A stretch of DNA of 64,000 nucleotides. It comes from Streptomyces caelestis (GTDB taxonomy: Bacteria; Actinomycetota; Actinomycetes; Streptomycetales; Streptomycetaceae). This document shows, piece after piece, positions 9,497 to 17,592 of the stretch (position 1 is its first letter; the number at the start of each line of letters is the position of its first letter). The stretch covers positions 124,001 to 188,000 of the forward strand of contig NZ_LGCN01000074.1 of NCBI RefSeq assembly GCF_001279005.1. Reading direction: 5' to 3'. The translations under genes were made by a program, and so were the position numbers. The notes beneath the pieces are model-generated. The model was not told where the DNA came from. It saw only the letters and a list, made by a program, of their open reading frames with translations, and did no database searches.

Positions 9497-10843
9497 TCAG
9501 ACGCGGAAAATGTCCAGGAAACTGCTCCAGAAGCCCTTCTTCCGCCCCGGATCGTTCCGGACCTGCCGGAACGCGGCCTCCGGCGCGGGCTGCTGGGCGT
9601 CCGAAGCCGAGGGCCGGCTCTGGAGCGCGGCCGCCATGCGGGTGGCCGGTGTGGGGCTGAACGTCACGGGCAGCGTGGTCAGGGCGCGGTGGAACGGCCC
9701 CGGCCGCCACTGCAGGTCCTTCTCCGGCACGGCCAGGGCCAGGTCGGGCAGCGCGTTGAGCAGCCGTTCGATCGCGGTGGTCGCGATGACCTGCGCCGGG
9801 TCCTTGGCGGGGCAGGCGTGCGGACCGGCTCCCCAGGCCAGATGGGCGCCCTTGCTGTGCGTGCGGCGGGCCTCGGCGAGCGCGGGGTCGCTGTTGGCGC
9901 CCGCGAAGGAGATGACGACCGGGGTGTTCGCCTCCGCCACATGGCCGCCGAGGTCGACGTCCTGGACCGGGTAGTGGGTGGCGTAGTTGGCGATGGGCGT
10001 CTGGTTCCACAGCACGTGGTCGAGGGCCTCCTCGATCAGCATGCCGCTCTGCCGGCCGCCCGCCCCGGACAGCAGCAGCACCAGGGCGTTGCCGATGAGG
10101 TTGCGCTCGGGTTCGATGCCGGCGCCCATCAGCAGCGCCAGCTGGTCCTTGAGCTCCTCGTCGGTCAGCCCGGCCGGGTGCTGGATCAGCCAGGAGGTGA
10201 CGTCGTCGCCCGGCTGGCGCCGCTTGAGCGCGATCAGCTCCATGAGACAGGCGGTGAGGTCCTCGTTGGCGCGCAGCGCGTCCTTGGCGTCGAAGATCGC
10301 CGTCATCGCGGCGGTGAGGGTGTCACCGATGTCCGCCGGGCAGCCGAACAGCTTGTTGAACAGCAGCAGCGGCAGCAGCTTGGCGTAGTCGTTGAGCAGA
10401 TCGGCCCGGCCCCGCTCGCTGAACCGGTCGAGCAGGTAGTCGGCGATCGGCTCGACGTCACGCCGGATCCGGGTGATGTTGAGCCGGGCCAGGCTGTCCA
10501 CCACCGCCTTGCGCAGCCGCAGATGCACCGCCCCGTCGGTGAACAGGCAGTTGGGCCGGTACGCCATCATCGGCAGCACCGGGTTGTCCATGCCGATGCG
10601 GCCCTCGTTGAGCGCCTTCCAACGGCGGGCGTCGCGGGCGAACAGCTCGGTGTTCTGCAGCACGCGCAGCGCCGTCTCGTGGCCGACGACCAGCGTGGCG
10701 TCCGCGCCGGGGGCGAGCTCGACGGGCCCGGCCGGGGCATGGGCGCGCAGCCGGTCGTAGACCTTCTGGGGGTCGGCGGCGAACGCGGCGTCGTGCATGG
10801 GGCATCTGCCGGCGGTGCCGGCAGACGGTGCTTGGGGATCCAT
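9497..10843 (-). CDS. cvnE: CYP157-like cytochrome P450 lacking ExxR
   Basis: P450 of 448 residues. The haem loop is WGAGPHACPAKDPAQ with Cys344 and a Trp in place of the usual first Phe. Where the K-helix ExxR should be, the sequence reads EEALDHVLWNQTP, with no Arg. CYP157 proteins of Streptomyces are the known exception to ExxR conservation and carry a similar motif ending in LW. The I-helix segment LLMGAGIEPERNLIG also lacks the normal acid-alcohol pair. A roughly 60-residue Ala/Pro/Arg-rich tail ends in GFWSSFLDIFRV. Start is ATG 10843 with AAGGAAG upstream. Confidence 0.9.
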   Translation of the reverse strand: MDPQAPSAGTAGRCPMHDAAFAADPQKVYDRLRAHAPAGPVELAPGADATLVVGHETALRVLQNTELFARDARRWKALNEGRIGMDNPVLPMMAYRPNCLFTDGAVHLRLRKAVVDSLARLNITRIRRDVEPIADYLLDRFSERGRADLLNDYAKLLPLLLFNKLFGCPADIGDTLTAAMTAIFDAKDALRANEDLTACLMELIALKRRQPGDDVTSWLIQHPAGLTDEELKDQLALLMGAGIEPERNLIGNALVLLLSGAGGRQSGMLIEEALDHVLWNQTPIANYATHYPVQDVDLGGHVAEANTPVVISFAGANSDPALAEARRTHSKGAHLAWGAGPHACPAKDPAQVIATTAIERLLNALPDLALAVPEKDLQWRPGPFHRALTTLPVTFSPTPATRMAAALQSRPSASDAQQPAPEAAFRQVRNDPGRKKGFWSSFLDIFRV

Positions 10844-10900
10844 GAAGTCTTCCTTAGTGGTCGGGAACCGCGGTTCCCGGTCCGGGCGGGCGCGAGGCGG

Positions 10901-11503
10901 TCAGGCCGCGCGGTCGAGCAGATGTCTCACCAGGGCGATCAGCGCCTTGGCGGACGACTGCTGGTCGCGGGCGTCGCAGTAGACGACAGGGGTGTCCGGG
11001 AGCAGGTCGAGCGCCTCGCGCACCTCGGCCTCGCCGTAGGTGGCGGCGGGGTCGAAGCGGTTGACGGCGATGGCGTACTCCAGGCCGTACCGCTCGATGA
11101 GGTCGATGACCGGGAAGGTCTCCTCCAGACGTCCCGGGTCGACCAGGAGCAGGGCTCCGAGCGCGCCGCGGGCCATGTCCTCCCACAGCTGCATGAAGCG
11201 CTGCTGTCCCGGGGTGCCGAAGAGGTACAGCACCAGGTCGTCGCTGAGGGTGAGGCGGCCGAAGTCCAGGGCGACCGTGGTGGTGGTCTTGTCCGCCACG
11301 CCCCGCAGGTCGTCGACGTGGACGGACGCCTGGGTCATCTTCTCCTCGGTGCGCAGCGGAGTGATCTCCGACAGCGATCCGATGAAGGTCGTCTTGCCCA
11401 CGGCGAAGTGCCCGACGACGAGGATCTTGGCGGCGTTGGTCACCGCGCTGGAGACGTAGATGGACCGCTGGGCCGTCTCAGCCGATGAGGGATTGGAGTC
11501 CAT
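10901..11503 (-). CDS. cvnD: Conservon GTPase CvnD (Ras-like)
   Basis: Small GTP-binding protein of 200 residues. The P-loop GHFAVGKT spans residues 31-38, the G3 region is LFGTPGQQRF, and the G4 motif is NRFD (variant of NKxD). CvnD proteins act with the roadblock partner CvnB and associate with the membrane kinase CvnA, resembling a eukaryotic receptor/G-protein arrangement. The start overlaps the end of cvnC by 26 bases. A 57-base gap separates it from the P450 gene downstream. Confidence 0.95.
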   Translation of the reverse strand: MDSNPSSAETAQRSIYVSSAVTNAAKILVVGHFAVGKTTFIGSLSEITPLRTEEKMTQASVHVDDLRGVADKTTTTVALDFGRLTLSDDLVLYLFGTPGQQRFMQLWEDMARGALGALLLVDPGRLEETFPVIDLIERYGLEYAIAVNRFDPAATYGEAEVREALDLLPDTPVVYCDARDQQSSAKALIALVRHLLDRAA

Positions 11504-11852
11504 TCAGAACCTTCTCGAGGGTCGCTCTGTCAACGTTCTGGGCCCGGGGCGGCTCGGCCCGGCGCAGTAGGTGCCCCTGTTCCGCTAAATCGGTGAGCAG
11601 CAGTCGGGCCACCCCGACGGGCAGGCCGAGGTGGCCCGCCACCTCGGCGACCGACAGGTAGCCGCCCGCGCACAGCTCCCAGATCGCCCTGACCTCGGGG
11701 CCGGCCCCGAGCGGAAGCGTCCGCTCGGGAGCCAGGGTGACCAAGGTGTGCAGCGCCAGTTCGTCCGAGGACGGCAGGCTCCGGCCGCCCGTGATGACGT
11801 AGGAGCGGACGAAGTCACTGGTGACGGGTGCTTCCTCGCCGGGCGTCGTCAT
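11478..11852 (-). CDS. cvnC: Conservon DUF742 protein CvnC
   Basis: DUF742 protein of 124 residues with a winged-helix-like fold. Characteristic stretches are FVRSYVITGGRS near residue 14, LCAGGYLSVAEVAGHLGLP in the middle, and VARLLLTDLAEQGHLLRR. Its molecular role is not well defined; in conservons it takes part in the CvnA-CvnD complex. It starts with ATG 11852, overlapping the cvnB stop. Confidence 0.95.
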   Translation of the reverse strand: MTTPGEEAPVTSDFVRSYVITGGRSLPSSDELALHTLVTLAPERTLPLGAGPEVRAIWELCAGGYLSVAEVAGHLGLPVGVARLLLTDLAEQGHLLRRAEPPRAQNVDRATLEKVLNGLQSLIG

Positions 11853-12250
11853 GCGCCGACACCGTTGTCCGAGCGTGGGGCCACGCTCATCGCCTTGCTC
11901 AGCGCCGCCACCGTCTTCTGCATACGGAACGACATGGCCTCCATGTCGACGTCCAGCGCCGCCGAGACGGCGAGGTAGGCGCCCTGCCCGGCCGCGATCA
12001 GGAAGATCCAGCCGCCGTCGTACTCCAGCAGCGTCTGCTTCCAGATGCCGTGCCCCGCCCCGACGAAGCCGGCGACCGCCCGGCTCAGGGACTGCATGGA
12101 GCTCATCGCGGCGGCGTTCGTCTCGGCGTCGTCACGTGAGATCTCGTCCGAACGCTGCAGCAGCAGGCCGTCACCCGAGACGAGGACCGCGTGGCGGGCG
12201 CCCCGCACCTCGAGCACGTCGTTCAGCACCCACGACAGGTCGGTGTTCAC
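11849..12250 (-). CDS. cvnB: Conservon roadblock/LC7 protein CvnB
   Basis: Roadblock/LC7 (MglB-like) protein of 133 residues, the family that acts as a partner or GAP of small GTPases. The N-terminus LSWVLNDVLEVRGARHAVLV and the GDGLLL turn are typical. It starts at GTG 12250 within the stop of the kinase gene (GTGA) and ends in an ATGA overlap with cvnC, so cvnA-B-C-D are translationally linked. Confidence 0.95.
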   Translation of the reverse strand: MNTDLSWVLNDVLEVRGARHAVLVSGDGLLLQRSDEISRDDAETNAAAMSSMQSLSRAVAGFVGAGHGIWKQTLLEYDGGWIFLIAAGQGAYLAVSAALDVDMEAMSFRMQKTVAALSKAMSVAPRSDNGVGA

Positions 12251-13458
12251 TGGTGGTCAGGTCCTTCCGTGGTGTTCGTGGTCCGTCCGAGCTGGGTGCC
12301 GCGTGCGAACGCCCCCAGGCGCGACGCGGTCACCTCACCGGCAGACTCGGACGTCTGCTGGTCGGCGCCGGCCGTCTCCTGCGGGGCCGGCACCACCGAG
12401 ATGGGTCCCTGACGCCGGCGGCGCTTGGGCAGCCCGCCGGTCGTCGTGCCCACCACGTGCGAGGGGCCGACCGGGACGGGCGCCAGCCGCTGCGGGGCGC
12501 TCTCCCTGCCCTGGTCCGCGGTCTCCCGAACGGGTTCGGCGGGCGTGACGGCCTCGGCCGCCAGAAGGCTTTCCGGCACTCGGATCACTGCGCGCACTCC
12601 GCCGTAGGGGGACACCGAACCGACGGAGACGGCGAAGCCGTACCGGGCGGCGAGCATGCCGCACACCGCGAACCCGAACCGGGGCGGGTCACCGAGACCG
12701 GTGATGTCGACGGGACCGTCGGCGGACAGCAGCGCCGCCGCCCGGTCCTTGGTCTCCTGGTCCATGCCCAGACCGGCGTCGTCGACGATGAAGCACACAC
12801 CCGTCGGCACGGCCTGGATGTTGACCTCGACGGGCGTGCCCGGAGCGCTGTACGTGGTCGCGTTGTCCAGCAGCTCGGCGAGCACCATCGCCACCGGCTC
12901 GACGGCCTTGCTGGTGACGGCGACACTGGCCTGCGCGTGGATGCTCACCCGGTTGAAGTCCTTGATGCGGCCCTGCGCGCTGCGGGCCACGTCGTAGACG
13001 GTCGCCACGCCCTCGCGCCGGCCCAGCCACCCGCCGCACAGCACCGAGATGCCCTTGGCCCGGCGGCTGAACTGGCTGCCGGTGTGGTCCACCGACATCA
13101 GGTCCGCCAGCACCTCGGTGTCGTTGCCGTACTTCTGCAACAGCCCGTCCAGCAGAAGCTGTTGCTCCTCGGCGAGCGACTGGAGCGTTCCCATCGCCGA
13201 CTTCAGCACCGCCTTGGTCGACGACTCCGCGTCCGCCCGGACGTCAGCGAGGTCGCCGCTGTGCTGGGTGCCCAGGGAGGCGATGTGCCCCTGGAGCTGG
13301 TCGATCCGGCCCTGGGCATGGCCCAGTCCGGTCTCCAGTTCCTTCTTCGTTCTTCGGAGCGCCAGATTGGTTCTCCGGGCCCGTAGCACTGCGAACACCG
13401 CAGCGACGAGCACCACAAGCAGGATCCACAGCAGCGGATCCTCGATCAATGACGTCAT
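12247..13458 (-). CDS. cvnA: Conservon sensor kinase-like protein CvnA
   Basis: Membrane-anchored histidine-kinase-like protein of about 403 residues. A single hydrophobic segment, LLWILLVVLVAAVFAVL, is followed by a coiled-coil region and an HATPase_c domain with the N-box LAELLDNATTYSAPG and the G-box DDAGLGMD. The tail is Pro/Ala/Arg-rich. CvnA proteins lack the large extracellular sensors of ordinary kinases. I chose ATG 13458 (purine-rich GAAGAGAG upstream); ATG 13479 and a start at 13506 are in frame. It heads the conservon. Confidence 0.93.
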   Translation of the reverse strand: MTSLIEDPLLWILLVVLVAAVFAVLRARRTNLALRRTKKELETGLGHAQGRIDQLQGHIASLGTQHSGDLADVRADAESSTKAVLKSAMGTLQSLAEEQQLLLDGLLQKYGNDTEVLADLMSVDHTGSQFSRRAKGISVLCGGWLGRREGVATVYDVARSAQGRIKDFNRVSIHAQASVAVTSKAVEPVAMVLAELLDNATTYSAPGTPVEVNIQAVPTGVCFIVDDAGLGMDQETKDRAAALLSADGPVDITGLGDPPRFGFAVCGMLAARYGFAVSVGSVSPYGGVRAVIRVPESLLAAEAVTPAEPVRETADQGRESAPQRLAPVPVGPSHVVGTTTGGLPKRRRRQGPISVVPAPQETAGADQQTSESAGEVTASRLGAFARGTQLGRTTNTTEGPDHQ

Positions 13459-13819
13459 GAGACTCTCTTCAAGTCGCATCGCGCCGGGAGTTCGGCAGGT
13501 CAGCACGCCCGTGGGACGGGTCCGGGCCGACGAACGGCGCGGGCCTGCAGCGGACCAAGCCTCAACTCCTCAGCGATGGGGCCTTAGAGACTGTCCCCCG
13601 TACGCGTTCATGACGCGCCGCCAGCCTGCTGAAAGTCCGATGATCTTAACAGGCGTGCGGCCGGGGCCTGCCTGTGCGGGGGATCGCCCGGCGACCCTCA
13701 CGAGACCCACACACCCGGCCCTCCTCCGGCGTCGGCGAGGGCGTCCACGCGGCGCCGCCGTCACCCGGCGGCCGCGTGAACACCACGTGAACGTGGTGCG
13801 GGCCGGGGCCGGACGCGGA

Positions 13820-14190
13820 CGAAGTCCCCACGGCTCGCGGGCGATCGCTCCGTACAGCGCGATGTCCTCGTCGCGGACGCGCTGTTCGCCCGCGCCTTCC
13901 GGGTACCGCCGGCTCCCCTGGACGATGCCCGGCCCGGCCGGCTCCAGGCCCTCGAACAACTCGGGGGCCGCCGACGGGGCGATCTCGTACGGGTCCGGGG
14001 AGGCGGGCATGCCGGTGCCGGCGTCGGGGAACCGGCGCACGCCCGCTTCCCCCGACGAGCCGGCGGACCGCCCGGTTCGCCCGGTCCCGGTCGGCGCGCA
14101 GACGGACGGACGGGGCGGGCCACTCGCGGACCGCGGCCTCGCCGGGCTCCCGGTCCGCCGGGCGGTGGTCCTTGACGCCGGGGACGTGGG
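13820..14190 (-). pseudogene. Remnant of a SAM-dependent methyltransferase (DUF574/SAV2177 family)
   Basis: On the minus strand, a frame ending near 14040 carries RRFPDAGTGMPASPDPYEIA, the SAM-binding start of this Streptomyces-abundant family (usual form QFLDIGTGLPT). It runs directly into FEGLEPAGPGIVQGSRRYPE and VRDEDIALYGAIAREPW, which belong at the family's C-terminus. The central third has therefore been deleted. Upstream, REWPAPSVRLRADRDRANRA is recognisable in another frame, so there is also a frameshift. Boundaries are approximate and no function is expected. Confidence 0.65.
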
Positions 14191-14329
14191 CGTGGATCCG
14201 CGTGGATCAAAGGTCCATGCGGATCCGGTCGGGAACGCCTCGGTCCCGACCGTGGGCGTCGCACGGGCGCCGGCCCGCCCGCCCCGGCACGACCCGTTTT
14301 CCGGATACCGTCGGTCCGGCGCGTGGACG

Positions 14330-14630
14330 CCCCCACGGAGTTCCCTGGGCGAACGACGGTCCGACCGCCGAGGTCAACGGCGAGAAGGTCGGTGAGGACC
14401 TGCTGTCCCATCTGAGCCGGACCTTCGAGGAGATGACCGCCTACGCCTCCCGCGGCACCCGCGTCGCCCCCGGTTCCGGCACCTGCGGCAACGGCGGCTG
14501 CCTCGCCGAACTCCGGGGCCGGCGCGGCGAGCAGTCGCCGCCCCCCGCTGAGGCCCGGCGACACCGTCACCCTCACCGACACCGTCGTCCCCGGCGTGGA
14601 GCCCGTTCCCCTTCCGGCCGGCCGGCGCCG
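14330..14630 (+). pseudogene. 3' remnant of a fumarylacetoacetate hydrolase family gene
   Basis: The frame reading GEDLLSHLSRTFEEMTAYAS, then SRGTRVAPGSGTCGNGGCLA, is the C-terminal half of an FAH-family enzyme. The usual DVI/DVL before GSGT is missing. The family's end then appears in a different frame as LRPGDTVTLTDTVVPGVEPV, with the middle of the last strand pair deleted. No upstream N-terminal domain is found. It is therefore a frameshifted, deleted fragment. Confidence 0.65.
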
Positions 14631-14645
14631 TGCCCGGGAGCGGCC

Positions 14646-14830
14646 GTGAGCGACCCGCGCCCCACGAGGCTCCTGGGCAAGGTCGTCGTGATCACCGGCG
14701 CCGCCCGCGGGCAGGGCGCCGCCGAGGCCGAGGCGCTCCCCCGGGAAGGCGCGCGTCGTCGCCACCGACGTCACCGAGGCGCCCGGCCGCCGGCGCCGCC
14801 GACCGGACTTCGCGGCCGCGGACGGGCCGC
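14646..14830 (+). pseudogene. 5' remnant of a short-chain dehydrogenase/reductase gene
   Basis: GTG 14646 begins a sequence with the SDR cofactor motif KVVVITGAARGQGAAEAEAL (TGxxxGxG). After EGAR the frame is lost; shifting by one base gives VVATDVTEAPG, the expected second strand of the Rossmann fold. The remaining roughly 200 residues of an SDR are absent. It lies only 15 bases after the FAH remnant, so the pair may once have been one catabolic operon. Confidence 0.65.
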
Positions 14831-14922
14831 CCCACGCGGATCCCCCTGGCCGGGTCGGCCGGTTGCCTGCTCCTGGCCTTCGCCCCTCCCCCGTCCCCGG
14901 CGGTGGCCGGGGACGGGGGAGG

Positions 14923-15297
14923 TCAGACGGGCATCCGATCGGCCGGCCGGCCGGCGCGGCGGCACCGGGCCAGCGCCCGGCGGCCGAGGAGTACGGCGCC
15001 GCATCCCAGCGGGACGGCCACGAGGGCGCCGACGAGGCCGTTGCCGGTGCCGGGACCGCCGTCGGCGGTCGCCACGTGCAGCACGGCAAGGATCGTGCCG
15101 ACCGTTCCCACCACGACGGCCGCCATCCCGCCGATGCGCGCGTTGCCGACGCCGATCCGGCCGCCGGCCCGGGTCAGGGCCGACCGACCGAGGACCAGCC
15201 CGAGCGCCCCCACTCCGAGGGCCAGGTTGGCACCGGTCCGCCCGTCGCCGATGATCCCGCCCTCGGCGGCCGCCAGCAGCGCTGCTGAAGCACTCAT
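14923..15297 (-). CDS. Small membrane protein, DUF6223-like
   Basis: Protein of 124 residues with about three hydrophobic segments (LALGVGALGLVLGRSALT; GGMAAVVVGTVGTILAVLHV; LVGALVAVPLGCGAVLLG) and a conserved-looking Gly-rich turn ATADGGPGTGNGLVG. It resembles the DUF6223 family of actinomycete membrane proteins; no biochemical role is known to me. The frame is intact, unlike the remnants beside it. It stands alone, divergent from the downstream sensor-kinase gene. Confidence 0.7.
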   Translation of the reverse strand: MSASAALLAAAEGGIIGDGRTGANLALGVGALGLVLGRSALTRAGGRIGVGNARIGGMAAVVVGTVGTILAVLHVATADGGPGTGNGLVGALVAVPLGCGAVLLGRRALARCRRAGRPADRMPV

Positions 15298-15525
15298 CCC
15301 GCTTCCTCCTTCTCCGTCGCTGATCGCGAGGTTCGATGTGCCTCGAGCATGCGGGCCGGCCCCCCGGCCGGTCGTCCGGCGGGTGCGGGCACTTTCCGCT
15401 GCCGCCGGCGCGGGATCCGGCTACCGCGGACGCGGCAGACGGCGCGCCGGTACCGCACACGCGGTAGCCGACCGCTCGTCCACGAGCCGGACCCGCCCAC
15501 CGCCACGTCCGGCTACGGTGCGCCC

Positions 15526-16653
15526 ATGGACAAAGGACGGTTCGCTGTCCCGGCCGGGGTCACCGACTGGGCGACCGCCGTGGGCGTGGCGGCGCTGCTG
15601 CTGGGCACCGGGCTGTCCGGGCCGCACCCGGCCGGGGGGCGCGAGCTGCTCGGTTCCGCGCTGCTGGCGGCCGGCGGGCTGGCGCTGGCCGCGCGCCGCC
15701 GGGCGCCGCTCGTGGTCCTGGCCGTCACCGGGCTGTGCGCGGTCGGCCACCTGGGGGCCGGGTTCGAGGTGCTCGCCGTCTCGTACCTGGTCGCGGTCTA
15801 CGGCGCGGTACGCGCCGGGCACCGCGCCGTCGCGCTGGCCGTCTCCGCGGGACTGCTGGCCGTGCTCCACCTCACGGCCCTGGTCCTTCACGACGGGCCC
15901 GCGCGCGAGGTCGTGGCGCGGGCCCGGAGCACCCTCGAACTCGCCTGGCTGATCGCCGCCTTCGCCGCCGGGGAGGCGGTGCGGCAGGCCGAACGACGGG
16001 CGGACGAAGCCGAGCGCACCCGCGAGGAGACCGCGCGCCGCCGGGCGGACGAGGAGCGGCTGCGCATCGCGCGGGAGCTGCACGACTCCCTCACCCACCA
16101 GATCTCGGTCATCAAGGTGCAGTCCGAGGTCGCCGTCCACGTGGCCCGGCGCCGCGGCGAGCAGGTGCCGGAGGCCCTGCTGGCGATCCAGGAAGCCGGC
16201 CGGGAGGCGAGCCGGGAGCTGCGCGCGACCCTCGAGGCGCTGCGCGACGACGACACCGCCCCGCCGCACGGACTCGACCACGTCCCCGACCTGGTGAAGC
16301 GGTTCCAGGGAACCGGCCTGGAGACGACGCTGACGATAGGCGGACACCCGCACGCCGTGCCGGCCGCGGTGAGCCGTACCGCTTACCGGATCGTTCAGGA
16401 GTCGCTCACCAACGTCGTCCGGCACGCCGCCGCCACCACCGCCTCGGTACTGATCGACTACCGGCCGGACGCCCTCGCCGTCCGCGTCGACGACAACGGA
16501 AGGACCACCTTGCACCCCGCACCGGCGCCCGGCCTCGGACTGCTCGGCATGCACGAACGCGTCACGGCCCTGGGCGGGCGACTGCGCACCGAGCCGCGCG
16601 GCGCCGGCGGCTTCACCGTCCAGGCCGAACTCCCCACGAACGGAGCGCCGTGA
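15526..16653 (+). CDS. Two-component sensor histidine kinase (NarL/DesK type)
   Basis: Sensor kinase of 375 residues. The N-terminal third contains several hydrophobic segments with no obvious extracellular domain. The dimerisation/phosphoacceptor box is RIARELHDSLTHQISVIKVQ with His186. The ATPase domain shows YRIVQESLTNVVRHA, VDDNG and GLGLLGMHERV. Start ATG 15526 was chosen because it begins just before the first membrane segment; upstream codons are low-complexity. The stop overlaps the response regulator start (GTGA). The signal is not predictable from sequence. Confidence 0.93.
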   Translation: MDKGRFAVPAGVTDWATAVGVAALLLGTGLSGPHPAGGRELLGSALLAAGGLALAARRRAPLVVLAVTGLCAVGHLGAGFEVLAVSYLVAVYGAVRAGHRAVALAVSAGLLAVLHLTALVLHDGPAREVVARARSTLELAWLIAAFAAGEAVRQAERRADEAERTREETARRRADEERLRIARELHDSLTHQISVIKVQSEVAVHVARRRGEQVPEALLAIQEAGREASRELRATLEALRDDDTAPPHGLDHVPDLVKRFQGTGLETTLTIGGHPHAVPAAVSRTAYRIVQESLTNVVRHAAATTASVLIDYRPDALAVRVDDNGRTTLHPAPAPGLGLLGMHERVTALGGRLRTEPRGAGGFTVQAELPTNGAP

Positions 16654-17312
16654 TCCGGGTTCTGCTGGTCGACGACCAGCCGCTCATCCGCAGCGGCTTC
16701 CGCGCGCTGCTCGACCTCGAGGACGACATCGAGGTGGTGGCCGAGGCCGCCGACGGCCAGGAGTGCCTGGCCCTCGTCGCACAACGGCTGCCCGACGTCG
16801 CGCTCATCGACATCCGGATGCCCGTCATGGACGGCATCGAAGCGACCCGGCGCATCGCCGCGGACCCGGCCCTGGCCGGCGTGCACGTCGTCATGCTGAC
16901 CAACTACGGCATGGACGAGTACGTCTTCGACGCGCTGCGCGCCGGCGCCGCCGGCTTCCTCGTCAAGGACATCCTGCCGGAGGACTTCCTGCACGCCGTG
17001 CGCGTCGCCGCCCGCGGCGACGCCCTGCTCGCCCCCGCCATCACCCGCAAGCTCATCGACCGGTACGTCACCCAGCCGCCGCGCGCCCGCGCCGGAAGCG
17101 GGCTGGAGGAGCTGACCGGCCGCGAACGCGAGGCCGTCGCCCTGGCCGCGCACGGCCTGTCCAACGACGAGATCGCCGGCCGCCTGGTCATCAGCCCGTC
17201 GACCGCCAAGACCCACATCAACCGGGCCATGGCCAAGCTCCACGCCCGCGACCGCGCCCAACTCGTGGTCCTCGCCTACGAGTCCGGACTGGTGACCCCA
17301 CGCGCCCGCTGA
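16650..17312 (+). CDS. NarL/FixJ-family response regulator
   Basis: Response regulator of 220 residues. The receiver domain has acidic Asp8/Asp9, phosphoacceptor Asp54 in ALIDIRMPVMDG, a conserved Thr in VVMLTNYGMDEY and Lys in GFLVKDILPEDF. The C-terminal LuxR-type helix-turn-helix reads LTGREREAVALAAHGLSNDE and then STAKTHINRAMAKL. It starts at GTG 16650 and is coupled to the kinase. It is not obviously DevR/OsdR itself; whether it controls genes in this window is unknown. Confidence 0.94.
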   Translation: MIRVLLVDDQPLIRSGFRALLDLEDDIEVVAEAADGQECLALVAQRLPDVALIDIRMPVMDGIEATRRIAADPALAGVHVVMLTNYGMDEYVFDALRAGAAGFLVKDILPEDFLHAVRVAARGDALLAPAITRKLIDRYVTQPPRARAGSGLEELTGREREAVALAAHGLSNDEIAGRLVISPSTAKTHINRAMAKLHARDRAQLVVLAYESGLVTPRAR

Positions 17313-17592
17313 CCCCGCGCACCGTGGGCCTCCCCCTCGGCCGTGTGACGCGGGACGCGCAGCCGCACAGCGCCCCGCCGGAACTCCCGCACCCCGGCCC
17401 GCCCCGTCACCGAGCGCCTCGCCGCCCGGTTTCCCCACCGCGCCCCCGAGACCGTGTACGCCACCCGCACCCGGCCGCGGAAGAGCACCGTGGTCACCCT
17501 GCGCCCGGCGGCGTTCACCCGGCGTGACCGCGGATGCTGTCCGGCCCGGTCCTCCGGCTGCGGTCTCGCGCGCCCTCCCCCACGATGAATGC

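Noticed and set aside
13507..15525. Possible mobile element responsible for the gene remnants
   Set aside because: No transposase motif, terminal inverted repeats or target duplications were seen.
17400..17520. Possible remnant with the reading AVTERLAARFPHRAPETVYA
   Set aside because: Faintly like a small three-helix dimerisation domain, but too short and without flanking support to name.
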